From: Oscillospiraceae bacterium
Lineage (GTDB): Bacteria; Bacillota; Clostridia; Oscillospirales; Oscillospiraceae
NCBI GenBank assembly: GCA_022846095.1
Contig: AP025583.1
Span: forward strand, 3,807,279 to 3,871,278
Length of the DNA: 64,000 bases
Direction of reading: 5' to 3'
Shown here: piece by piece, positions 1-7,489 of the stretch
Position numbering within the stretch: the first letter of the stretch is position 1
Layout of the letters: each line of letters starts with the position of its first letter
Program-made: the position numbers and the translations under genes
Notes under the pieces: generated by a model
Databases searched by the model: none
Told to the model about the DNA's origin: nothing
Seen by the model: only the letters and a program-made list of their open reading frames with translations

Positions 1-70
1 CCAAGGACGCATGACATTTCCCCGCCGCTGTGGTAAACTGTTGGTATCTCAACACAAAGGCGGTGAGGGC

Positions 71-691
71 ATGTCAAAAAAGGGCTATTCCAAGGAAGAA
101 CGGGAGCAGGTGGGGCAGGATTTGCTGGCGGTGGGGCTGGAAATGCTGTCCCAGCGGGGACTGAAAGGCACCACCCTCCAGGACATCCTCCAAGCCGTCG
201 GCATCTCCAAGCCGTTTTTTTACGGAAACTATTATACCTCCTTGGCTGAACTGGTGATCCACATCATCAACTACGAGATCACGCTTTTGCTCCGGGAGGT
301 ACAGCAAAGCGCGGAAAACCAGGATATGAGTTTGGAAGAAATGATCTATCACTTTTTGGATATGGTCACGCATAGCCGCCAGCACCATTTTTTTGTGATG
401 ACCCAAGAGGAGGAAATGTGGGTATATAAGCATTTAAGCCCGGAGGAGTTTGAAACTTACCAGCAGGGGCAGGCGCGGTTTTATGAACAGGCGCTGGCCC
501 TCTGGCAGATCCCCCCGGAAAAGTGTACCCCCAAGGAGTTGGGCAACCTGATCCTTTCCGTCATCCTGATCTACAACTCGGCGGCCCGGTCACTCCCATT
601 CTTCTTCCCAGAGGAATTGGAGCGGACGGCCCAGGCCCAGGCAACCGCCCTTTCTCGGTATCTGGCCTCCCTGGCCGACACAGACAAATAA
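71..691 (+). CDS. TetR/AcrR family transcriptional regulator
   Basis: This 206-residue protein has the TetR architecture. An N-terminal helix-turn-helix (about residues 12-58) carries the typical 'GLKGTTLQDILQAVGISKP' and 'FYGNYYTSLAEL' signatures. A mostly helical ligand-binding and dimerisation half follows. Start: the ATG at 71 follows a GGCGGTGAGG ribosome-binding site. An earlier ATG at 11 would add 20 residues that look nothing like the family. A strong terminator directly follows, so the gene is a single unit here. TetR proteins usually repress a neighbouring efflux or metabolic gene when no ligand is bound. The target may lie left of the window, so ligand and regulon are unknown. Confidence 0.85.
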   Translation: MSKKGYSKEEREQVGQDLLAVGLEMLSQRGLKGTTLQDILQAVGISKPFFYGNYYTSLAELVIHIINYEITLLLREVQQSAENQDMSLEEMIYHFLDMVTHSRQHHFFVMTQEEEMWVYKHLSPEEFETYQQGQARFYEQALALWQIPPEKCTPKELGNLILSVILIYNSAARSLPFFFPEELERTAQAQATALSRYLASLADTDK

Positions 692-698
692 CAGCACG

Positions 699-729
699 CG
701 GCGCATCGTCCAAACGGTGCGCCGTTTTT
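699..729 (+). terminator. Rho-independent terminator of the TetR gene
   Basis: The arms at 699-708 and 715-724 pair (CGGCGCA with TGCGCCG plus three more pairs) around a six-base loop. Five T follow at 725-729, eight bases after the stop codon. Confidence 0.8.
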
Positions 730-933
730 CTATGCGCGGGGACTTGCTTTTTTTCAAGTGTTCAGATATAATTCAATTAAATACTATCACAATCATAATC
801 GTAATTAAAATGCTTGCGGTCACACTATTACAAGCCGCAGAGCAGTTAGCGGGTATTGGTGTGAAGTATGTTTGTGTCTTTAATCCAAAGGCAAAAAATT
901 ATTCCAAAATATAAGCGTGGGAGGAATTTTAGC

Positions 934-1419
934 ATGGGACTGTTTGGAAATCTGTTTAAGGGGCCTCAAGTAGATATGGCAAAAAGTGATGCAAACCGTA
1001 AAAAAATGCGTGTTCTGTTCAATCAAGTGGTAGAAAACGGCGACGACTACAAAGTCCTTTTTGGTTACACAGAAGATGTTAGCCGTTTCAATTACGGTAT
1101 CGTCCACGGCAGCAAAACCAAGATCGGCAATCTGATCGTAGGCTGGAACGAGGCCAGTCAGACCATTGTTGTAATTCCGACTGTTCCCGATCTGTCGGGC
1201 TGCGGCGATGCCACTTTCTACCGGCGGAGCGACATTTTGAAGGCGTATCAGAACAAGTTTCCCACAGACGAATTTATTATTTACCCTGACAGAAAGGGCT
1301 ATATCGGGATCGGTGTCTGTGAATGGCTGGAGGACGAGAAACTGTATGCCTATGTTTCCCAAGACGAGGAGGTAAAGGCGTTCACCGATTTCTTCTTGAA
1401 GCAGTTCCAGAAAAAATAA
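934..1419 (+). CDS. Hypothetical protein, first gene of the DUF1266 operon
   Basis: This 161-residue soluble protein begins MGLFGNLFKG; I do not recognise a family. The ATG at 934 follows GGGAGG (about 918-923), which favours it over in-frame codons upstream. The body is mixed alpha/beta, with a charged N-terminal helix and a central stretch rich in beta-forming residues. There is no signal peptide or membrane segment. It leads a same-strand run of five genes ending at 3995. The last protein of that run also starts with an MGLFGxD/N stretch, so the two may share a membrane- or partner-docking N-terminus. Function is unknown. Confidence 0.7.
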   Translation: MGLFGNLFKGPQVDMAKSDANRKKMRVLFNQVVENGDDYKVLFGYTEDVSRFNYGIVHGSKTKIGNLIVGWNEASQTIVVIPTVPDLSGCGDATFYRRSDILKAYQNKFPTDEFIIYPDRKGYIGIGVCEWLEDEKLYAYVSQDEEVKAFTDFFLKQFQKK

Positions 1420-1432
1420 GGGGGGTGCTTTC

Positions 1433-1621
1433 ATGCCATGGGGACAAATTGGAGCCGTGCTGGCCGTACTGGTGATCGTATTCGTCGCCGGAAACCTGTG
1501 GTTTCATTTTGTGGAAGCACTATTAAGCCAACTAAAAAAATGGCTTTTAAAAAATAAAAATCCGACAGCATGGCACACCCTGCCGCCGGAACAAGAATGG
1601 GAGGGAAATGAGGATGGTTGA
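1433..1621 (+). CDS. Small single-pass membrane protein
   Basis: This 62-residue protein has one hydrophobic segment (about residues 7-25, 'IGAVLAVLVIVFVAGNLWF') and then a lysine-rich, polar tail expected in the cytoplasm. The ATG at 1433 follows AAGGGGGGTGC, and only 13 bases separate it from the upstream gene. Its 3' end overlaps the next gene, which suggests translational coupling. I do not recognise a family. The coupling suggests it works with the DUF1266 protein, perhaps as a membrane anchor; this is an inference. Confidence 0.6.
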   Translation: MPWGQIGAVLAVLVIVFVAGNLWFHFVEALLSQLKKWLLKNKNPTAWHTLPPEQEWEGNEDG

Positions 1622-2798
1622 TCTCGATGAAATCAGAAAACGTGCACAGGCGGCAACGGAGAAAGCGACCGAGTCGCTTCAAAAATCAATAGAGGAAAGC
1701 AATCAGCATATTGAGCAGATGCGGGAAAAATTGAAAGTTTCCGCAGAACCTGACGACGCTACGCAGGATGGAACCGCTCAATCCGCCGCCGCACAACAGC
1801 AGGTCGAACTATTAGGGCAAATGTTCAGCCCGGAAATGTTACAACAACTATCCGTCACCGAGGAAATGATCCGGCAAACGGTAGACCAGAAAGTTGCTGA
1901 GGCTGCCGCTCTAGGAGTTGACGGCCTTATGAGGCAGATGTTTGGTGAAAATATGGGGATTATTTCTGCCACCTTGGAAACGCTGGACATAGAAAACGAA
2001 GCGGATGCGTCTGAGGAACGGGAACTTGATCTCGCATTGGAACAGGAACTCTATGCCCTTTTGGATCAAAAGATGGCGCAGATCGAGGCTCTCCCGGAAG
2101 CTGAACCAGTCACATACCCCAAAAACGCCCCCCAATGGAAACACTTTGGCGTTTTACTTTCAGGTATGATTTCCAGCTTAAATAACCACGATTTGGACGG
2201 CATGGACGTGGAACTCCATACCCCGGTTATGGAACAGCAGATTGTTTCCTTGGTACGCCGTTCCTGGGGGATCAATGGCCGCAGTGAATTATTGGACACC
2301 ATTCGATATTTGAGCCAAGAGGGCTATGAGCTTCGGTATCAAATCTATTGTGACGCAGACACCGTGGAGCAAGTGCTGGATGAATCCATGGACGAGGAAG
2401 ATCGGGAGTCCGCTTGCCGTGGATGGCGGTTTGCACAGCATTATAAAGCGCGTTATCTCCCCGGCTTTATGACCGGCTGGGATGTCGGTCGGGCGGCTAT
2501 GCTGGCCCGCTGGGGTTGTTATCTCGGCTGGCTCACCGAAGGCGAAGCGGAAGGGGTTTTGTGGGAACTTTCTCAACGTGCGGTGGAAAGTCTGCACAGC
2601 TGGCGTGAATTTGCAAGCTCTTACTTGTTTGGCGGCCTGATGTGGAAGTTGCTTTGCGGTGACAGCGCGGCTGAAAGCTATCTGGGTTATCTGACGGATG
2701 CCGCCATTGACTTGCTTACCGGAAAACCGGAAGATAACGAGGGACAATGGAAAGAGTGCCCTTGGCCTGGGGCGCGGAAAATTGGATTTCAAGGATGA
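1614..2798 (+). CDS. DUF1266 domain-containing protein
   Basis: This protein has 394 residues. The N-terminal half is charged and predicted helical or coiled coil (about residues 1-60), followed by an acidic linker. The C-terminal half carries the DUF1266 signature: 'GWDVGRAAMLARWGCYLGWL', then 'AVESLHSWREFASSYLFGGLMW', ending near 'WKECPWPG'. This is the domain of the E. coli YbeU/YbeR proteins, whose biochemical role is not established. The ATG at 1614 lies nine bases from GGGAGGG; another ATG at 1608 is too close to that site. It overlaps the preceding small membrane protein by eight bases. The last dozen residues border a repeat-like segment at 2808, so the extreme C-terminus may have been altered by an insertion. 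Confidence 0.75.
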   Translation: MVDLDEIRKRAQAATEKATESLQKSIEESNQHIEQMREKLKVSAEPDDATQDGTAQSAAAQQQVELLGQMFSPEMLQQLSVTEEMIRQTVDQKVAEAAALGVDGLMRQMFGENMGIISATLETLDIENEADASEERELDLALEQELYALLDQKMAQIEALPEAEPVTYPKNAPQWKHFGVLLSGMISSLNNHDLDGMDVELHTPVMEQQIVSLVRRSWGINGRSELLDTIRYLSQEGYELRYQIYCDADTVEQVLDESMDEEDRESACRGWRFAQHYKARYLPGFMTGWDVGRAAMLARWGCYLGWLTEGEAEGVLWELSQRAVESLHSWREFASSYLFGGLMWKLLCGDSAAESYLGYLTDAAIDLLTGKPEDNEGQWKECPWPGARKIGFQG

Positions 2799-2807
2799 TA
2801 TTCAAGT

Positions 2808-2845
2808 GTTTCTGGCTACAGTGGCGCTGTTGGCAAAGTGTCACA
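2808..2845. repeat. Solo copy of an IS-end-like sequence
   Basis: About 36 bases here (…ctacagtggcgctgttgg…) match the sequence at 4006-4043 (…ccacagtggggctgttga…) with a handful of differences. The second copy lies just beyond the 3' end of the IS1182-like transposase fragment. This copy therefore looks like a solo IS end left in the gap between the DUF1266 gene and the next gene. Confidence 0.5.
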
Positions 2846-2954
2846 CTGGCCAAAAACGTGGGGATATTTGAAAGAAAACGACTAGAGCGGCAAATCGCTA
2901 ACTTCCCGTTTATCGGGCTGATTTTCATACACGCCAGATAGAGAGGAGTACGCC

Positions 2955-3221
2955 ATGAGCGATTTATACATAAGATTTATGGAATGGGTCATGCCGTTCT
3001 TGCAAGCTAACTGGCAGCTCTTTCTTATTGTGGTGGGGGCGCTGTTTCTGCTGGGGGCGATCTTCCGCTGGAAATGGGTCTGCGATCCTCAGGGTGAAAA
3101 TACGTGGGGCTTTCGTGCCTCCGTCTATCGGCATTTTGGCGAGAAGGGATATCGCATCCTGCAAGGGCTCGGCGGAATTGTTATCATCCTGTGCAGCGTG
3201 GTGCTATGGGTACTCATGTAA
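2955..3221 (+). CDS. Small two-pass membrane protein
   Basis: This 88-residue protein has two hydrophobic segments (about residues 18-38 and 68-87) joined by a short polar loop containing WVCDP and a basic RASVYRHFGEKGYR stretch. The ATG at 2955 follows GAGAGGAG. It belongs to the same run as the DUF1266 gene and lies 27 bases before the next gene. No family is recognised. The operon thus has two small membrane proteins and three soluble ones, which would fit a membrane-associated complex. Confidence 0.6.
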   Translation: MSDLYIRFMEWVMPFLQANWQLFLIVVGALFLLGAIFRWKWVCDPQGENTWGFRASVYRHFGEKGYRILQGLGGIVIILCSVVLWVLM

Positions 3222-3248
3222 AATCGATGTTGGAAAAGGAGATTAATT

Positions 3249-3995
3249 ATGGGATTGTTCGGATTTGACTCGGTAAAAGAGGCAGGCGGCTGGGAAGCCG
3301 CTATGACCGAGGAAGAGATTGCCGAGATGGAGAAAAAGGGCTACGATATGACCTCTGTCCGTGGCAAGCAGGCGGAAATCGCCGCACAGGAGGAGGCTGA
3401 CGAGGCAGCCTTTGCGGAACAGCGCCAAGTCACCGCCGTCCCCACGGATTTGAACAAGCTAACGCCTTACCGCTCTACGCCCCGCAGTACGGAAAGCGGA
3501 TTTTTCCGGGACGTGGCCGGAAAAACGCCCCTGTTTGGCAAAGACAAATGGCGTGAGAAATTCTCTAATGCTCCCTTGATCTACGGCGCGGTGGTACAGG
3601 CCAACAGTGATCTATGGCTACCCGGCACAGAAGAATATCTTCCCGCAGTTTTTGTGTTCGCCCTGGACAGCGCCCATATTTATGATGTTGAGTGGCTGTC
3701 GGCCACGGCGGAGGCCATCAGCGAAATGAAAGTGAGTGACACCGTTCCCGCCGACTGCCGGGAGTTCATCGGCATCCTGCGGGACGATCAGAGCGAGTTC
3801 TGCTTCCCGCTGGGAGTTTCTCTGGCTGGTGGCGCGGACGCATGGTGCGTCACCTTTAAATTTGACAAGCAGACGATTCTGCCCGGAAACCGGCTGCCGG
3901 AGGATGGGATCGTGCCGTTCCTGCTGGAGGCCCAGCCGAAAAAGCAGATGCCCGTTCAACTCTCCCCGATCCCCGGCAAGTATTATTCGGCGTAA
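3249..3995 (+). CDS. Hypothetical protein, last gene of the DUF1266 operon
   Basis: This 248-residue soluble protein starts MGLFGFDSVKE, resembling the start of the first operon protein (MGLFGNLFKG). Residues 15-65 are acidic and strongly helical (EEEIAEMEKKGYD… and EEADEAAFAEQ). The rest (about 75-248) looks alpha/beta, with no recognised motif. The ATG at 3249 follows AAAAGGAG. The gene ends 30 bases before the IS-end-like repeat, so mobile DNA flanks this operon on its right. Function is unknown. Confidence 0.65.
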   Translation: MGLFGFDSVKEAGGWEAAMTEEEIAEMEKKGYDMTSVRGKQAEIAAQEEADEAAFAEQRQVTAVPTDLNKLTPYRSTPRSTESGFFRDVAGKTPLFGKDKWREKFSNAPLIYGAVVQANSDLWLPGTEEYLPAVFVFALDSAHIYDVEWLSATAEAISEMKVSDTVPADCREFIGILRDDQSEFCFPLGVSLAGGADAWCVTFKFDKQTILPGNRLPEDGIVPFLLEAQPKKQMPVQLSPIPGKYYSA

Positions 3996-4005
3996 TATTT
4001 CACAG

Positions 4006-4043
4006 AGTGCTTCGGGCCACAGTGGGGCTGTTGACAAAGTGGC
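4006..4043. repeat. IS-end-like sequence beside the IS1182-like transposase
   Basis: This is the partner of the copy at 2808-2845. It contains GCTGTTGACAAAGTGG, lies about 55 bases beyond the transposase stop codon, and is probably the right terminal region of the element. The other end of the element is missing. Confidence 0.5.
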
Positions 4044-4096
4044 GAATCAGTGGGGATAGGATTGGTAAGGGGCAACAAAAAAGACGCCCCTTGGCG

Positions 4097-4869
4097 TTAT
4101 CCCATGGCCCGTATCATCCGCTTCAGGTTCAAAGCGGTCGCAGACAAGAGACAGTGATCCTCCGTTGCCTCTAAACCTCGTCGCAAGACGCGTGTTAAGT
4201 TGTGCCCCCATTTCTGGGCGGCAAAGGTGCCCTCACACCAGATCTGCCGCTTCTTCAGCGCCTCCCGGTACTCCGGCTCCCATCGCCTGGAGAAATGCTG
4301 CTGGACGGAGTGCTTGAAATAGCTGTCCTGCAGCTTCCGCGCCCCCGCCTTGTCCGTCTCGCTCAGGCACTTTTCCCGCAGCGCACAGTAGGCACAGTCC
4401 CGTCTGTCCGCCCAGTATTCCCAGAACAGCCCGCTGTCGCTGCGGTACAGCCGCTTGGGCCGCAGTTCTTTTCCGTTAGGGCAAAGGCAAACGTCCCGCT
4501 GCCCATGATAGGTGAATACATCCCGCTTGAACTCCGCCTTCGTGCGGTCATGGGCGGGCTGAGGCACAACAAAAAAGTCAATCCCTAACTCCTCCAGCAC
4601 CCGGTGGGCCAGTGGGAGGTCATAGGCGGAATCTGCCGCCGCGGCTTGAATCGGAATGACATTTTTGTGAACATATTCTATCTGCTTCAGGTAGGGCTGG
4701 GAATCATGTACATCTCCCGGCGTCACGGTCACGGCGGTGATGATGCCCCAGTCCGGGTCGGTGGTCTGGTGGGACAGGTAGTAAAACCCGTTGGGCTTGC
4801 CGGGCTGCGCCATGTAGCCCGCCTCTGGATCCGTGTGGTTTACCTTCTTGCGGGGACGGCGTTTATCCT
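4097..4869 (-). pseudogene. IS1182-like transposase, C-terminal fragment
   Basis: The reading frame encodes about 257 residues of a DDE transposase of the IS1182/IS5-like type. It includes 'NGFYYLSHQTTDPDWGIIT', 'AAADSAYDL' and the cysteine-containing stretch 'DCAYCALREKC', and ends at 'CEGTFAAQKWGHNLTRVLRR'. The N-terminal catalytic part is absent. At about 4870 the sequence switches abruptly into a copy of the helix-turn-helix gene found at 17331. The frame stays open for another 150 codons into that region, but only as antisense of the other gene. The element is therefore truncated and cannot move by itself. Confidence 0.8.
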
Positions 4870-4875
4870 TTTCCC

Positions 4876-5096
4876 AAGCCTGAACCTCATTTGCAAAGAT
4901 CTCGGGATAGGCAAGGCCACTGTATGCCGCGCCCTCCGGGAGGAGTTGAGAGATTTTAGCCGGATTTACTCTGAATTCTGCATTAAAGTGAATCACGTCT
5001 ATAGCTACAACTCCTATTACCTGATCCGCAATGCCGTGTGCCGCCCTGACGCCGTTCCAGCGGCCCAGGGCCGACCCGGGCGTGACCGCCCGGTGC
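4876..5096 (+). pseudogene. Helix-turn-helix protein gene fragment
   Basis: Read on the plus strand this encodes 'SLNLICKDLGIGKATVCRAL' and 'IYSEFCIKVNHVYSYNSYYL', nearly identical to the C-terminal third of the protein at 17331-18074. There is one inserted codon (REELRDF instead of RELRDF). The first two thirds, including the start, are gone and replaced by the transposase fragment. It is a relic with no function of its own. Confidence 0.8.
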
Positions 5097-5102
5097 TTCT
5101 CC

Positions 5103-5231
5103 CTATATCCTTTCCTGTCGTGCCATTCTGCGCGCCCACATGATGCAGCGCGCCGGGTCAGTCCCTTTTTTTGATGCCAAGAAAGGTCCGATAATGCCGA
5201 TGATGACCATGCAAAACAAGAAAGCTTCCAT
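5103..5231 (-). pseudogene. Decayed holin-like toxin gene
   Basis: On the minus strand the ATG at 5231 opens a 42-codon frame containing 'FLFCMVIIGIIGPFLASKKG'. This parallels the intact 29-residue toxin at 18014-18103. A proline (CCT) interrupts the hydrophobic helix, and the normal stop after the lysines is lost, so the frame reads on for about 20 unrelated codons. The hairpin leader found at the other copy is absent. It is probably nonfunctional. Confidence 0.55.
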
Positions 5232-5393
5232 GTATGTAGGGCTATCCTTAGGGCATCTGGAGAAACCAACCGCTTACGGGCCCCGCGCAATAGAACAAAC
5301 ATTCTTTTACTTGGAGTTGGGACTTGTGGCCCCTGAAGAAACATTCCACAGCAAATGCCAGCGAGATAAATTTAACAGCCCTATTGACGATAT

Positions 5394-5723
5394 TCAGAAG
5401 TATTCCTGAAAAGACTGCCCTGCTCCTGCTTGCACCATTGCTTCATAAGCGCGGAAGCGGGCGACGGCCCGCCGCCCCTCCATCGTCAACGAACTGCCAC
5501 CGCCCCCTGTACCTCCTGCTTTAGTTTCCAGCAGAGGGAACCCAAAGCCTATATCTGCGGCGCGGATCATTTTTATGGCCTTGGAGTAAGAAAGGTACAT
5601 TTGTTTTGCAGCTTGGCGCAGTGAGCCGCACTGGTCCACTCGCTCCAGCAACTCTGCCGGGCCGCAGCCGAAAAACTTCCGCCCCTCATTGTCAACGAGA
5701 AATATCTTGCATTGTTGGTTCAT
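5394..5723 (-). CDS. ModE-type winged helix-turn-helix regulator
   Basis: This 109-residue protein consists of the ModE N-terminal DNA-binding domain alone: 'ELLERVDQCGSLRQAAKQMYLSYSKAIKMI', then 'PLLETKAGGTGGGGSSLTMEG', typical of the wing and the glycine loop. The C-terminal molybdate-binding (Mop/TOBE) domains of full-length ModE are absent, so it may not sense molybdate itself. The ATG follows GGAGGTGATC, a near-perfect ribosome-binding site. It is divergent from the molybdenum hydroxylase operon across 405 bases. That position and family suggest control of molybdoenzyme or molybdate-uptake genes; the actual targets are an inference. Confidence 0.85.
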   Translation of the reverse strand: MNQQCKIFLVDNEGRKFFGCGPAELLERVDQCGSLRQAAKQMYLSYSKAIKMIRAADIGFGFPLLETKAGGTGGGGSSLTMEGRRAVARFRAYEAMVQAGAGQSFQEYF

Positions 5724-5848
5724 ACGATCACCTCCATTATGGCGTTAACCAAATGTGCCACTAAATTATAGACGATATAGTTCAAATAATACAACGTATA
5801 TTTTTAAAATAAGGCACGAAGTCCAATTTTGGCTTGTGTAATTTGACG

Positions 5849-5878
5849 GTGCCCGCAAATTAAAAAATTTGCGGGCAC
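5849..5878. promoter_or_regulatory. Perfect hairpin in the modE-hydroxylase intergenic region
   Basis: Thirteen-base arms (GTGCCCGCAAATT) at 5849-5861 and 5866-5878 flank a four-A loop. No gene ends nearby on the plus strand and no T-run follows, so a simple terminator is not obvious. It sits between the two divergent start codons. Confidence 0.5.
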
Positions 5879-6008
5879 TTATACGGTTGGCTCCGCATTT
5901 TGTTTGTCTAGGGCATATCCACTTATCTTTAAACTGGGTTTTACCCCCGTTTGAGTGCCGCCAGCTCAAAATCAACTGTGAAGGAATGTGTCAGTGCAAT
6001 TAGGCCGA

Positions 6009-6032
6009 GTGCAAAATATATATATTTTGCAC
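6009..6032. promoter_or_regulatory. Perfect 24-base palindrome, probable operator of the hydroxylase operon
   Basis: The half-site GTGCAAAATATA is followed directly by its reverse complement. The palindrome ends four bases before the candidate -35 box, which is a typical activator position. The cognate protein is unknown; the divergent ModE-like protein is the nearest candidate. Confidence 0.65.
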
Positions 6033-6035
6033 AAA

Positions 6036-6065
6036 TTGACACTCCTATAAAAAATATGCTTAAAT
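6036..6065 (+). promoter_or_regulatory. Candidate sigma-A promoter of the molybdenum hydroxylase operon
   Basis: TTGACA at 6036-6041 and TTAAAT at 6060-6065 are separated by 18 bases. This would give a leader of about 55 bases before the ATG at 6129. No -24/-12 sigma-54 motif is seen in this intergenic region. Confidence 0.5.
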
Positions 6066-6128
6066 GAAGCAACCGATTAGTACTATTGGGAGCGCCAATC
6101 GATAATACGACAAGGGAGGAATCTTTAA

Positions 6129-6986
6129 ATGCAATATATTAATGCACGATCAGCCAAAGAGGCACTTGACGCGCTTAATCAAGCCGACGGTAGCGCCGTT
6201 ATTCTCGCCGGTGGAACTGATTTGATAGTGGATTTAAAAGAGGGAAAGCTCCAACCGGAAATACTTATTGATGTGACGAAAGCGGAGGATCTCAAAGGAA
6301 TTTCCGCAGAGAGTGGTTATCTCTCCATCGGCGCAGCCGTAACCCTGACCGAAATTGCTGCCTCGCCCCTGGTAAAGCGCTATTTTCCTTCCCTGGCGCA
6401 GGGCTGCGGCACAATCGGATCGCTTCAAATCCGCAATTCCGCCACGCTGATCGGCAATGTCGTGAGCGCCCAGCCGGCCGGCGACGGCGCTATGGCTCTG
6501 GCACCGCTAAATCCCACTTTCAACGTATGCTCTGCCAACGGTGAGCACACAGCGACCATAGAGGAGATGTACGCCGGTTTTGCCAGGAGCACAGTGGATC
6601 ACTGTCGCCAACTGGTGACCGGCGTTCGCATTCCTCTGCCGCAGGACGGCGAGGCAGCCTCCTTCGTCCGCTTGGAGCTAAGGAAATCTCTGTCTCTGCC
6701 TATGCTAAACTGCGCCGCCATGCTGCATTGCGAGGATAAGAAGGTGGTCTGGGCCCGGGTAACCATGGGCCCGGTGGGCGTAGGCCCAGTCCGGGCTTCT
6801 GCCGCTGAAGCCTATTTGGCGGGCAAAGCGCTTACCGATAAGGTAATCGCTCAGGCGGGCCGGCTTGCGTTGGATAACGCAAACCCGCGGAGCAACCCTC
6901 TGCGCGGCAGTCGCGAATACCGTTTGGAGACGCTGCCTGTGTTGGTCCGCCGCGCCTTGGACGCGTGCCGGACCCAACTGCTTTAA
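6129..6986 (+). CDS. Xanthine dehydrogenase family protein, FAD-binding subunit
   Basis: This 285-residue protein is the medium (M) subunit of a molybdenum hydroxylase, which passes electrons from the 2Fe-2S clusters to FAD. FAD-binding motifs are visible: 'ILAGGTDL' near residue 25 and 'GTIGSLQIRNSATLIGN' near residues 94-110. The CO-dehydrogenase-type C-terminal domain follows from about residue 175. The ATG at 6129 follows AAGGGAGG. It is first in a tight three-gene operon in the order FAD, Fe-S, Mo. Length and motifs are normal for the family. The substrate cannot be read from this subunit. Confidence 0.92.
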   Translation: MQYINARSAKEALDALNQADGSAVILAGGTDLIVDLKEGKLQPEILIDVTKAEDLKGISAESGYLSIGAAVTLTEIAASPLVKRYFPSLAQGCGTIGSLQIRNSATLIGNVVSAQPAGDGAMALAPLNPTFNVCSANGEHTATIEEMYAGFARSTVDHCRQLVTGVRIPLPQDGEAASFVRLELRKSLSLPMLNCAAMLHCEDKKVVWARVTMGPVGVGPVRASAAEAYLAGKALTDKVIAQAGRLALDNANPRSNPLRGSREYRLETLPVLVRRALDACRTQLL

Positions 6987-7010
6987 TCGGAGAGAAAGGT
7001 GGAATGTACA

Positions 7011-7487
7011 ATGGCAGAACTACATACGACGATTAACGGCGAGCACGTGGTGGCAAACGTAGATCCCAATCTGTCGCTTGCCTCGTTTCTGCGTGAAAAC
7101 CTCTATTTGACCGGCACCAAAATCGGCTGCGGCAAGGGGGAGTGCGGCGCCTGTACCGTCATCATGGACGGAAAGGCCGTCACCTCCTGCATTGTTCCCG
7201 TGATGCGGGCCGAGGGGGCGCAAATCCAGACCATCGAAGGGCTGGAGCATGACGGGAGGCTGCACCCCCTCCAGGAGGAATTCGTCAATAAGGGAGCCGT
7301 CCAGTGCGGTTTCTGCACGCCCGGCATGATTATGTCCGCCAAGGCGCTGTTAGACACCAACCCGGCTCCCTCCAAGTTGGAGATTCGCGAGGCCCTGGGC
7401 GGCAATATCTGCCGCTGTACCGGCTATGTGAACATCGAGCAGGCTGTAGAGGCCGCAGCGGTTAGGCTGCAGGAAGGAGAGCGTTGA
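7011..7487 (+). CDS. Xanthine dehydrogenase family protein, 2Fe-2S subunit
   Basis: This 158-residue small subunit has two [2Fe-2S] clusters. The plant-ferredoxin cluster ligands appear in 'GCGKGECGACTVIMDGK' with a further Cys in 'SCIVP'. The C-terminal helical cluster uses 'QCGFCTPGM' and 'NICRCTGY'. The ATG at 7011 is preferred, since it is eight bases from AAAGGTGG; a GTG at 6999 overlaps that site. It relays electrons from the molybdenum centre to the FAD subunit. It ends just before the molybdenum subunit start, consistent with coupled translation. Confidence 0.93.
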   Translation: MAELHTTINGEHVVANVDPNLSLASFLRENLYLTGTKIGCGKGECGACTVIMDGKAVTSCIVPVMRAEGAQIQTIEGLEHDGRLHPLQEEFVNKGAVQCGFCTPGMIMSAKALLDTNPAPSKLEIREALGGNICRCTGYVNIEQAVEAAAVRLQEGER

Positions 7488-7489
7488 AC

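Larger units (their letters stand above)
4870..5257. repeat. Long direct repeat, copy 1 (partner 17753-18111)
   Basis: From TTTCCCAAGCCTGAACC to AGGGCATC, this segment matches 17753-18111 over most of its length. The shared part covers the 3' end of a helix-turn-helix gene (+) and a small toxin gene (-). The junction between the two genes (about 5097-5170) is unlike the other copy. Both breakpoints are sharp: the transposase fragment on the left, and the start of the toxin leader hairpin (present only in the other copy) on the right. Confidence 0.85.

Noticed and set aside
4870-5344. N-terminal 150 codons of the frame that continues into the IS1182 transposase
   Set aside because: They are antisense to the helix-turn-helix gene copy. 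The same antisense peptide appears at the second copy, where no transposase exists.
5766-5975. 69-codon frame upstream of modE
   Set aside because: It covers the divergent promoter region, has no ribosome-binding site and shows no protein-like composition.
5976-6128. Sigma-54 promoter for the molybdenum hydroxylase operon
   Set aside because: No GG-N10-GC element with the right flanks was found. A sigma-A promoter fits better, so the nearby sigma-54 activator probably does not act here.
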